The notes below the pieces were generated by a model. That model was not told the DNA's origin and did not search any database. It saw only the letters and a program-made list of their open reading frames with translations. 64,000 nucleotides of DNA from JBPBQZ01 sp050955105 (GTDB taxonomy: Bacteria > Pseudomonadota > Gammaproteobacteria > Burkholderiales > Burkholderiaceae), in NCBI GenBank assembly GCA_050955105.1, contig JBPBQZ010000033.1, positions 27,747-91,746 of the forward strand, read 5' to 3'. Of the stretch, positions 1 to 7,898 are shown one piece after another. The number at the start of each line of letters is the position of its first letter. Position 1 is the first letter of the stretch. Both the position numbers and the translations under genes were made by a program.

Positions 1-2091
1 GGCATTGCCGGCCAGATTCAGATGCTCGGCGTAGGTTTTGTTCAGCAGATTATCGATGCCGGCCACCACGCGCGCCTGTTTGTTGATCACATAGCTGGCG
101 CTGAGCGCCAATACGCCGAAGCCGCCGCTTGGGCCCAGGTCGCGTCCGACTACATTACCGGCGTTGCGCGCATAGCGGTGTTGCGGCGCCACTATCCGCC
201 ACAAAGCACTGGCCCCGAAGGGACCTTGCGCGTAGGCCAGCGTGATGCGGCCTTCCAGCGGTGGAATCTGCGGCAGCGGCTGATGCGCATCGGTGTTTTG
301 CGCCCAAGCATAGGCAAGCGAGGTATCGATGCGCCAGTGGCGCGTCAGCGGCAGCGCGACGCCGGCTTCGCCGCCGGCGATGCGCGCATTCACATTGCTG
401 GCACGCGTCGACGCGTGCATGCCGGCGCCGAGATAGTCGAACAGGATGAAATCTTTGACTTCGCCTAGATAAGCCGATACCCAGGCGTTCATATCGGCAC
501 GCCGATATTGCGCACCGAAGTCGAGCTGCGTGGTTTTCTCCGGGCGCACGCCGGCGAAGGCGTTCGGCGCGCCGACCGGACCGCTGCCGGGCGAGAACAG
601 CTCCCAGTAGTCGGGAAAGCGTTCGCTGTGGCCCAGGCCGACATACAGTGTGGCTGGCAAGGATGCGAGATCGTGCTCGTAGCGCATGAATCCGCTTGGC
701 AGCAGCGCGCGGCGCCGGTCGCCGGCAGTGCGGTCGACGTTAGCGCCGCGGTCGCCGCCGTGCATCTCGTGCATACCACCCATCTTGTGCATGCCGTGCA
801 TGGCCATCGGCTTGGCGCGGCCGCTCGGACGCTTGTCCTGCGCTTGCGCCGCGTCGAGCCGCACGCCGGCTATCAACCGGTAACGAGGCGCCAGGTACCA
901 GGTGAGCTCGCCGAACACGCCGATATCCGACAGCAGCGCCGCTGACTTCCACGGCTGCTTGCCGTAGTTGTGCGTGGCCGTTCCCGAACGCTGGTCGAGC
1001 CGGCTCGCGCGCGCATCGATGCCCGCGATCAACCGCAGATCGTCGCGCAGGTTCAAGGTCGCCGCCACGCGGGTGCCGGCGGTGCTGCGGCGCACGTCGG
1101 AGGCCATCGCCATCGGCATCATGCTCGATGCATCGGGGTGGCGCAGCGTGTAGTTATCCATCAGATGGTCGGCGCGATTGAAATACACCTGTGCTTGCAC
1201 GCGCTCGACCAACTGGTCGATGAAATGCTTGTCGAATTTCAAGCTCACGCTATCGCGGCGGAAATGGATGCCGTCCATGCCGCGCGCTGCATAGCGTGCG
1301 TAGCCATCGCTGGTGCCTGCCGTCAGTTCGAGCAAGGTGCGCGCATCGGGGGTGAGCCCCAAGGCGGTATCCACGCTGGACTTGTCCCATTGCGAAGCTA
1401 CCCGCGTACCGCTGCCATCGCGATAGTCTTGCGCATGCGCGTGATTGACGATCACGCGGCCATAGACATCGGGCGTGCCGGCGGTGAAATCGGCGCTCTG
1501 GTCATTGCGACCATTCGAGCCGCCGGTCAGCGCCCCGGTGAAGCGGGTGCCGCCATCGGTAAAGCGTGGCGTGAGCCGCTCGAACAGAATGGTGCCGGCC
1601 GACGCGCCGGGGCCATAGATCACGGATTCCGGTCCTTTGATGACCGTGAGCTTGTCGTAGGTGGTGGGCGAAATATAGGAGGTGGGCGCGTCCATGCGGC
1701 CAGGGCACGCGCCCTGCAGGTCCGTGCCATTCGTCAGAATGCTCAGGCGCGAGCCGAACATGCCACGCAATACCGGATCGCCGTTGGTGCCGCCATTGCG
1801 GATCGCGGCGAAACCGGGAATCGTTTTCAGGTAATCGGCGCCGTCGCTGGCGGGCAGCGGCAGGCGCGGCGCTTTCGGATCGGTAACCACGGTCAATGGC
1901 CCGCTAGGCGTGGCGGAGGTGACGACGACCGGCTGCAATGGCCGATCGTTGGCGGGCACTGCGTTGGCCACAGCATCGACGCTGACGGCAGCAACGGTAA
2001 CGGGAGCCAGGGCGGCGTAACCGCAGGCAGGCAATAGCAAAGGCGCGGCGGCGGCGAAGCGCCGGCCGCGGGTGAGGCGTAGTCGGTTCAT
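1..2091 (-). CDS. TonB-dependent copper receptor, C-terminus cut by window edge
   Basis: Outer-membrane TonB-gated beta-barrel of the copper receptor type (OprC/NosA-like), proposed to take up copper. 697 codons are visible and the end lies beyond base 1; family members are about 700 residues, so little is missing. The N-terminus is a signal peptide (MNRLRLTRGRRF, then an Ala/Leu core). The plug domain carries LPASDGADYLKTIPGF near residue 80, a CPGRMDAPTSYI segment typical of the copper receptors, and TVIKGPESVIYGPGASAG. Around residues 427-443 is a loop very rich in Met and His (MAMHGMHKMGGMHEMHGGD), a plausible Cu(I)/Cu(II) ligand patch. The ATG at 2091 is the first start giving a signal peptide; no clear Shine-Dalgarno sequence precedes it. 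Copper specificity is inferred from family resemblance. Confidence 0.9.
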   Translation of the reverse strand, partial: MNRLRLTRGRRFAAAAPLLLPACGYAALAPVTVAAVSVDAVANAVPANDRPLQPVVVTSATPSGPLTVVTDPKAPRLPLPASDGADYLKTIPGFAAIRNGGTNGDPVLRGMFGSRLSILTNGTDLQGACPGRMDAPTSYISPTTYDKLTVIKGPESVIYGPGASAGTILFERLTPRFTDGGTRFTGALTGGSNGRNDQSADFTAGTPDVYGRVIVNHAHAQDYRDGSGTRVASQWDKSSVDTALGLTPDARTLLELTAGTSDGYARYAARGMDGIHFRRDSVSLKFDKHFIDQLVERVQAQVYFNRADHLMDNYTLRHPDASSMMPMAMASDVRRSTAGTRVAATLNLRDDLRLIAGIDARASRLDQRSGTATHNYGKQPWKSAALLSDIGVFGELTWYLAPRYRLIAGVRLDAAQAQDKRPSGRAKPMAMHGMHKMGGMHEMHGGDRGANVDRTAGDRRRALLPSGFMRYEHDLASLPATLYVGLGHSERFPDYWELFSPGSGPVGAPNAFAGVRPEKTTQLDFGAQYRRADMNAWVSAYLGEVKDFILFDYLGAGMHASTRASNVNARIAGGEAGVALPLTRHWRIDTSLAYAWAQNTDAHQPLPQIPPLEGRITLAYAQGPFGASALWRIVAPQHRYARNAGNVVGRDLGPSGGFGVLALSASYVINKQARVVAGIDNLLNKTYAEHLNLAGNA

Positions 2092-2106
2092 TGCGGTGGA
2101 TCTGAA

Positions 2107-2140
2107 ACGAGCGCGACGACAGGGAAAGCAACGCGCTCGT
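2107..2140 (-). promoter_or_regulatory. Inverted repeat in the leader of the copper receptor gene
   Basis: A perfect 9-bp inverted repeat (ACGAGCGCG at 2107-2115 and CGCGCTCGT at 2132-2140, 16-nt loop) lies 15 nt upstream of the receptor ATG. If transcribed it would fold into a stable stem beside the translation start. It could act as an operator or as a translational hairpin; the sequence does not decide between them. Confidence 0.4.
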
Positions 2141-2313
2141 CCGGTTCGGCAAGAGCGAAGCGCCTGGCTCAGCCTAAGGAGTACGAATCAGATCGTTCCG
2201 TGGGATGCTTACTGGGGAAGATGTGCCGACGCTTCATGAGAGACGCACGATAGCAGAGCCATCACCACCGATTTGTGGCGATTTGTCGCAGCACCGCAGG
2301 GGCGTGGCGCCGA

Positions 2314-3300
2314 CTACAGCGTGTCTTTGATCTGCGCCAGGATTTCGTATGAATGCAGCCGCGCGGCATGCTCGAAGATGGGCGCCGTCACCATCAATTC
2401 TTCAGCGCCGGTGTCGGCGATGAACTGGCGCAGGCCGGCACGTACGGTTTCACGCGAGCCGACGAACGCGCATTGCAGCATCCGTTGCACCTGGAACTTC
2501 TCCGAGGGCGACCAATAGGTTTCGATGTCGTCGATCGGCGGCGGCATCTGGCCGCGCTTGCCACGGTGAATGCGCGTGAACTGCTGTTGAATCGTCGTGA
2601 ACAAGCGTTGCGCTTCGGCGTCGGTATCCGCCGCGACAACATTGGCGCCCACCATCGCGTAGGAAGTTTGTAATTGCGCGGAAGGCTTGAAGCGCTCGCG
2701 ATAAACCTGCAGCGCCTGCGTCAGCGCATCCGGCGCGAAATGCGAGGCGAACGCATAGGGCAATCCCAGCGCCGCAGCCAGTTGCGCGCCGAACAGGCTC
2801 GAGCCCAGAATCCACAGCGGCACGTGCAGGCCGCTGCCGGGCACTGCCTGCACCGCCTGGCCTGGCGTGGCATCGGCGAACAGCCCTTGCAGCTCCAACA
2901 CGTCGTGCGGAAAGTGCTCGGCCGTCATTGGATCGCGGCGCAAGGCGCGCACAGTCGTCTGATCGGTACCCGGAGCGCGGCCCAGCCCCAAGTCGATACG
3001 GCCTGGAAACAGCGATTCGAGCGTGCCGAACTGCTCGGCGATTACCAGCGGTGAATGGTTGGGCAGCATGATGCCACCCGAGCCCACGCGAATCGTCTTG
3101 GTGCCGGCCGCCACATAGCCGATCACCACGGCGGTCGCGGCGCTGGCGATGCCCGTCATATTGTGATGTTCGGCCATCCAGTAGCGGTGATAGCCCCACT
3201 GCTCGGCATGGCGCGCCAGATCGAGCGTATTGCGCAGGGCGTCGCCCGGGGTGGCGCCTTCGGGCACCGGGACAAGATCGAGTACGGAAAAAGTGGTCAT
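2314..3300 (-). CDS. Luciferase-like flavin-dependent oxidoreductase (YhbW type)
   Basis: LLM-class FMN-dependent monooxygenase of 328 residues, full length for the single-domain YhbW/MsnO8 group. The TIM-barrel start (MTTFSVLDLVPVPEG) and the segment HAEQWGYHRYWMAEHHN near residue 40 are characteristic, followed by IRVGSGGIMLPNHSPLVIAE and GRIDLGLGRAPGTDQ. The substrate cannot be told from sequence; members oxidise diverse small molecules with reduced flavin supplied by a separate reductase. It stands alone, co-oriented with the copper receptor gene but separated from it by 222 bp, and divergent from the binding-protein cluster. Confidence 0.9.
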   Translation of the reverse strand: MTTFSVLDLVPVPEGATPGDALRNTLDLARHAEQWGYHRYWMAEHHNMTGIASAATAVVIGYVAAGTKTIRVGSGGIMLPNHSPLVIAEQFGTLESLFPGRIDLGLGRAPGTDQTTVRALRRDPMTAEHFPHDVLELQGLFADATPGQAVQAVPGSGLHVPLWILGSSLFGAQLAAALGLPYAFASHFAPDALTQALQVYRERFKPSAQLQTSYAMVGANVVAADTDAEAQRLFTTIQQQFTRIHRGKRGQMPPPIDDIETYWSPSEKFQVQRMLQCAFVGSRETVRAGLRQFIADTGAEELMVTAPIFEHAARLHSYEILAQIKDTL

Positions 3301-3583
3301 CTGGGCAGGTCCATCTAGCGCCGGATCAGGGCCGGGCGATCTGCCATTGTAGAGTCTGTCTCGAAATCAGGTGGCGCGCCGCGACGCGTCGGCGGCGCAA
3401 TGCTGCAGCGAAGCATCGAGCGCTTATCCCGAATTTACCCAAGCCTGGCCTGGCGGTCTTAATTTCAGAATCTCAAAATGGTTGGACCGTTTGATTTCGC
3501 GCTATTATCGCGCCTGGGAAAGCTCGGACTTCGGTCGGTGTGAATTTTGGGTTGTTTTATATCAGGCAAAGAGAGAGACGCAA

Positions 3584-4849
3584 ATGAGTTCAAGCTTTAC
3601 TTCCGCCCGTGTGCGCCAGGCATTTTCAGGGTCGCGATTGCGTGCCCTGGCAGGCGCGGGTTGCGCGTTGCTGGCAGGCATTGCGGCTGTGCCGGCGATG
3701 GCCCAGGACAACTCGCCGATTCCGATCGGCATGGTGATGTCGAAACAGGGCGTGTTCGCCGACGTGGGCCGTGACGGTGCGCGCGGTGCGATGATGGCAA
3801 TCGACGATGTCGGTTCGAAGATCAACGGCCGTCCCGTAAAACTAATTTGGTACGACGATCCCGATCCGCAATCGGCACAGCAAAACACGCAGAAACTGAT
3901 CGACAACGAAAAAGTCGTGGCGATCATGGGTGGCACCAACAGCGCCTCGTCGCTGGCTGAAAGCTCGGTCGCCAAGAATTCCAAGATTCCGGTGGTCATC
4001 ATGACCGGCTCGGCCACTGAGCTGACGGGCAAGTCGTGCAACCGCTACACCTTCCGCACCTATTACAGTGCTGGCGTGGCCGCGCGTGCCCTGGTTCCGG
4101 AATTGATCAAGAAGGGCAAGAAGTGGTATTTCCTGGCGCCGAACTACGCGGCCGGCCTGGATGCCTATACCGGCATGAAGGGTCAGCTCGACAAGATGGG
4201 CGGCACCGAGGTGGGCTATGACAAGCTGCCGGTCGGCACCACCGATTTCAGCAGCTTTATCCTGAAAATCCGCCAAGCCAATCCTGACGTCGTGGGCTTC
4301 AGTTTCGCCGGCCTGGACATCGACAACTTCCTCAAGCAGTGGGCGCAGTACGGGATGAAGGACAAGATTCCGGTCGGCGACCCGTTCCTGAGCGAATCGT
4401 CGCTGTGGGCGCTGGACAAAGACTCCGCCACGGGTACCTACGCGAAGATCTGGCAATACACCGATCCGAGCCTGTCGCCGGCCGAAAAGAAATTCGCCGC
4501 CGCCTATCGCGCGAAGTACAACCTGCCGGCGTCGATGGTGGCGTGGGAAGGCTGGATGTCGATGCGCGCCATTCTCGATGCCATCAGTGCCGGCAAGTCA
4601 ACCGCGCCGGCGTCGATCGTGCATCAGCTCGAAACGCTGCAATGGCATGACACGAAGATTCCTAGTTACTACCGTGCCTGGGATCATCAATTCATCCATC
4701 CGCTGCTGATCGTGAATGCACGCGCACCGAAGGCTTCCGACAAATACGACCTGCTGGATATCGAGAAATCGGTGCCTGAGTCGGCCGCCGACATCGAAAA
4801 GATTTTCGGTACGCAAGCGGAAGTCGGTTGCCACATGGATAGTCTGTAA
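3584..4849 (+). CDS. ABC transporter substrate-binding protein, copy 1
   Basis: Periplasmic binding protein of the branched-chain amino acid/amide type (Peripla_BP_6), 421 residues. The open frame continues upstream, but ATG 3584 follows a purine-rich AGAGAGAG site and gives a normal signal peptide ending VPAMAQ near residue 40. The mature protein begins NSPIPIGMVMSKQGVFADVG, typical of LivK-like receptors, followed by WYDDPDPQ, the GGTNSASSLAES hinge region and the GTTDFSSFILKIR ligand-lobe segment. It is the first of three tandem paralogues and is almost the same protein as copy 2. No permease or ATPase gene is in the window, so it must share a transporter encoded elsewhere. The CoA-ligase genes downstream suggest an organic acid ligand rather than an amino acid (inference). 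Confidence 0.9.
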   Translation: MSSSFTSARVRQAFSGSRLRALAGAGCALLAGIAAVPAMAQDNSPIPIGMVMSKQGVFADVGRDGARGAMMAIDDVGSKINGRPVKLIWYDDPDPQSAQQNTQKLIDNEKVVAIMGGTNSASSLAESSVAKNSKIPVVIMTGSATELTGKSCNRYTFRTYYSAGVAARALVPELIKKGKKWYFLAPNYAAGLDAYTGMKGQLDKMGGTEVGYDKLPVGTTDFSSFILKIRQANPDVVGFSFAGLDIDNFLKQWAQYGMKDKIPVGDPFLSESSLWALDKDSATGTYAKIWQYTDPSLSPAEKKFAAAYRAKYNLPASMVAWEGWMSMRAILDAISAGKSTAPASIVHQLETLQWHDTKIPSYYRAWDHQFIHPLLIVNARAPKASDKYDLLDIEKSVPESAADIEKIFGTQAEVGCHMDSL

Positions 4850-5236
4850 TACGTATGCTGGAAGGCCGAAATTAATGGGTCTGTGCGGCTAGCCGATCGG
4901 CCCGTCAGACCCGGCCTCGTTGTGCTGCGCGGGTGAGCGGCTTCCCGTTCATCCGCCGCTTTCAAGTGGTTCAGTGGGCGCGATCGTGCGCTGTCTCGTA
5001 ATGTCTGCGCTCGTTTCTCGCTTTACTCCTTCGCCGTTTTCCGCGCTGTCGCCTCGCAGTTTTTGCTAGTTCCAGGCCGTCCGCCGGTGCGGTAATTGTC
5101 CGCTCGACGCCGCGTCGCAAGCGGGCTAGGGAAGTCCCCAATAAGAGAAATATAGGGAATAGGCAACTATCGGTGGCCATTTCCACCCAATCGGGGATTT
5201 TCCAGCAGCACATACGAATAACAAGAGGAGACATCA
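4850..5236 (+). other. 387-bp intergenic region with a two-part inverted repeat
   Basis: No gene is seen between binding-protein copies 1 and 2. A compound inverted repeat lies just after copy 1: arms AGGCC/GGCCT (4863-4867, 4913-4917) enclose arms GGGTCTG/CAGACCC (4877-4883, 4906-4912). No run of T follows, so it is more likely an RNA-stabilising or processing hairpin than a classical terminator. The last 30 bp hold a good ribosome binding site (AAGAGGAG at 5224-5231) for copy 2. The length allows copy 2 its own promoter, but no clear -35/-10 pair was found. Confidence 0.5.
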
Positions 5237-6502
5237 ATGCGTGCACTTTTTCCATCCATCCGTACTCGCCAGGCATTCACTGGCCCTCGCTTGCGCGCGC
5301 TTGCCGCTGCAAGCTGCGCGCTGCTTGCAGGTGTGGCCGCCGCCCCGGCGCTCGCTCAAGACAACTCGCCGATTCCAATCGGCATAGTAATGTCGAAGCA
5401 GGGCGTGTTCGCCGACGTAGGCCGTGACGGTGCGCGCGGCGCGATGATGGCGGTCGACGACGTCGATTCGAAGATCGATGGTCGCCCCGTCAAGCTGATC
5501 TGGTATGACGATCCCGATCCGCAATCGGCGCAGCAAAACACGCAGAAACTGATCGACAACGAAAAAGTCGTGGCGATCATGGGCGGCACCAACAGCGCCT
5601 CGTCGCTGGCCGAAGCATCGGTCGCCAAGCGCTCGAAAATCCCGCTCATCATCATGACCGGCTCGGCCACGGAAATTACTGGCAAGTCGTGCAACCGGTA
5701 TACCTTCCGCACCTATTTCAGCGCCGGCGTGGCGGCGCGCGCCTTGGTTCCGGAACTGATCAAGAAAGGCAAGAAGTGGTACTTCCTGGCACCCAACTAC
5801 GCGGCCGGGCAAGACGCCTATGCCGGCATGAAGGGCCAGCTCGACAAGATGGGTGGCACGGAAGTCGGCTATGACAAGCTGCCGCTCGGTACCACCGACT
5901 TCAGCAGCTTCATCTTGAAAATCCGTGATGCCAAGCCAGACGTCGTAGCCTTCAGCTTCGCCGGCCTGGACATCGACAACTTCCTCAAGCAGTGGGCGCA
6001 ATATGGGATGAAAGACAAGATCCCGGTCGGTGATCCGTTCATGAGCGAATCGTCGTTGTGGGCCTTGGACAAAGACTCCGCCACCGGTACCTACGCGAAG
6101 ATCTGGCAATACACCGATCCGAATCTGTCGCCTGCCGAAAAGAAATTCGTGACCGCTTATCGCGCCAAGTACAACCTGCCGCCGTCGATGGTGTCGTGGG
6201 AGGGCTGGATGACGATGCGCGCAATTCTCGACTCGATTCGCACTGGCAAGTCGACCAGTCCCGCTTCGATCGTGCATCAGCTCGAAACCCTGCAATGGCA
6301 TGATACGAAGCTTCCCAGCTACTATCGTGCGTGGGATCACCAGTTCATCCATCCGCTGCTGATCGTGAACGCACGCGCGCCGAAGGCCTCCGACAAATAC
6401 GATCTGCTGGATATTGAGAAATCAGTACCCGAGACGAGCGCCGACGTCGAGAAGATCTTCGGCTCGCAAGCGGAAGTTGGCTGCAATATGGACGCGCTGT
6501 AA
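5237..6502 (+). CDS. ABC transporter substrate-binding protein, copy 2
   Basis: Second tandem Peripla_BP_6 receptor, again 421 residues, with start ATG 5237 behind AAGAGGAG. The signal peptide (MRALFPSIRTRQAF to APALAQ) and the mature protein align with copy 1 without gaps; differences are conservative and scattered (for example QANPDVVG versus DAKPDVVA). Long DNA blocks are unchanged between the copies while neighbouring segments differ at many third positions, which suggests gene conversion. The conserved ligand-lobe residues match copy 1, so the two probably bind the same or closely related compounds. A 77-bp gap separates it from copy 3, consistent with co-transcription. Confidence 0.9.
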   Translation: MRALFPSIRTRQAFTGPRLRALAAASCALLAGVAAAPALAQDNSPIPIGIVMSKQGVFADVGRDGARGAMMAVDDVDSKIDGRPVKLIWYDDPDPQSAQQNTQKLIDNEKVVAIMGGTNSASSLAEASVAKRSKIPLIIMTGSATEITGKSCNRYTFRTYFSAGVAARALVPELIKKGKKWYFLAPNYAAGQDAYAGMKGQLDKMGGTEVGYDKLPLGTTDFSSFILKIRDAKPDVVAFSFAGLDIDNFLKQWAQYGMKDKIPVGDPFMSESSLWALDKDSATGTYAKIWQYTDPNLSPAEKKFVTAYRAKYNLPPSMVSWEGWMTMRAILDSIRTGKSTSPASIVHQLETLQWHDTKLPSYYRAWDHQFIHPLLIVNARAPKASDKYDLLDIEKSVPETSADVEKIFGSQAEVGCNMDAL

Positions 6503-6579
6503 CCGTACACTCCGTCATAAGAGACCGGGCGGCCAAGCGGCCGCACCGGCCCGATTCTTTACCGAAGAGACACACGCCA

Positions 6580-7875
6580 ATGAATTGCCATCCACTGCCT
6601 GGCGACGCTGCAACGCCCATGCGCCGCCATCCCAAAAATCACTGCAACAGTCCTGTGCGGGCAGCCGCGGCACCGTTGGCATTGGCGTTATCGGCCGCAT
6701 GCCTCACGGCGGCAATGCCGGCGCATGCGCAAGACGCCAACGCACCGGTGCCGATCGGCATGGTGTTGTCGAAGCAGGGCAATTTCGCCGACGTCGGCAC
6801 CTCCGGCGCGCGCGGCGCGATGATCGCGATCGACGAGGCCGGCGGCAAAGTGCTGGGGCGGCCGATCAAGCTCACCTGGTATGACGATCCCGATCCGCAA
6901 ACCGCCCAGCAAAACATGAGCAAGCTGATCGACTCGGAGAAAGTCGTCGCCGTGGTCGGCGGCACCAACAGCGCGTCATCGCTCGGCGAAGCGGCGGTTG
7001 CCAAACACAGCAAGATACCGACGGTGATCTTCACCGGCTCCGCCAAGGAAATCACTGGCAAGGACTGCAACCGCTACACCTTCCGCACTTACTACAGTGC
7101 CAACATCGCCTCGCGCGCCATCGTGGCGCCGATGATGTCGCACGGCAAGCGTTGGTATTTCCTTACCCCCAACTATGCAGCCGGCGCCGACGCCTATGCG
7201 GCAATGAAGACTGAGTTGCTCAAGCGCGGCGGACAGGAAATCGAGAACGACCGCATCCCGGTGGGCAGCAGCGACTACAGCAGCGTGATTCTCAAAATTC
7301 GCGATGCCAAACCCGATGTGGTGGCCTTGAGCCTCACGGGCCTCGATACCGACAACTTTCTCAAGCAATGGGCGCAGTACGGAATGAAGGACAAGATTCC
7401 GCTGGCTGATCCGTTCATGAACGACACTTCGCTGTGGTCGCTGGCGCCGGAAAACGTCACAGGCACCTATGCCACCATCTGGCAATATGCCGACCCGCAG
7501 AACTCGGAGCCGGAAAAGCGCATGGTCGCCGCGTATCGTAAAAAATATGGATCGCCGCCATCGATCAATGTCTGGGAGGGCTGGACGTCGATGCGTGTCA
7601 TCATCGATGCCATTAACGCCGCCAAGTCGACCGAGCCTGCCGCCATCGTGCACCAGTTGGAAACTCTGAAGTGGACCGACCGCGAACCGGCTGCCTACTA
7701 CCGCGCCTGGGACCATCAATACATCCATCCGCTGTTGATCGTGCAAGGGCATCCGCCGAAAACCGAAAAATGGGATGTGCTGAGCGTGGTGCAACGCGTG
7801 CCAGGCAAAGGTGATGACATCGAGCAACTGTTCGGCGACAAGACCGAAGTCGGTTGTCATATGGATGAACTGTAA
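6580..7875 (+). CDS. ABC transporter substrate-binding protein, copy 3 (diverged)
   Basis: Third Peripla_BP_6 receptor of the array, 431 residues. It shares the framework of copies 1 and 2 (PVPIGMVLSKQGNFADVG, WYDDPDPQTAQQN, GGTNSASSLGEAAVAKHSKI, the final TEVGCHMDEL) but differs throughout, including the ligand-lobe segment SSDYSSVILKIRDAKPD. It therefore probably has a shifted ligand preference. ATG 6580 follows GAAGAGA; an internal ATG at 6619 (MRRHPKNHCNS) would also leave a complete signal peptide ending MPAHAQ. It sits 23 bp before the acyl-CoA ligase gene, which ties the receptors to CoA-dependent catabolism. Confidence 0.9.
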   Translation: MNCHPLPGDAATPMRRHPKNHCNSPVRAAAAPLALALSAACLTAAMPAHAQDANAPVPIGMVLSKQGNFADVGTSGARGAMIAIDEAGGKVLGRPIKLTWYDDPDPQTAQQNMSKLIDSEKVVAVVGGTNSASSLGEAAVAKHSKIPTVIFTGSAKEITGKDCNRYTFRTYYSANIASRAIVAPMMSHGKRWYFLTPNYAAGADAYAAMKTELLKRGGQEIENDRIPVGSSDYSSVILKIRDAKPDVVALSLTGLDTDNFLKQWAQYGMKDKIPLADPFMNDTSLWSLAPENVTGTYATIWQYADPQNSEPEKRMVAAYRKKYGSPPSINVWEGWTSMRVIIDAINAAKSTEPAAIVHQLETLKWTDREPAAYYRAWDHQYIHPLLIVQGHPPKTEKWDVLSVVQRVPGKGDDIEQLFGDKTEVGCHMDEL

Positions 7876-7898
7876 GAAACGGGGATTAAGCTGAAGCA

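Noticed and set aside
5234..6352. Open frame antisense to binding-protein copy 2, with similar frames antisense to copies 1 and 3
   Set aside because: The similarity between the antisense frames only mirrors the paralogy of the sense genes.
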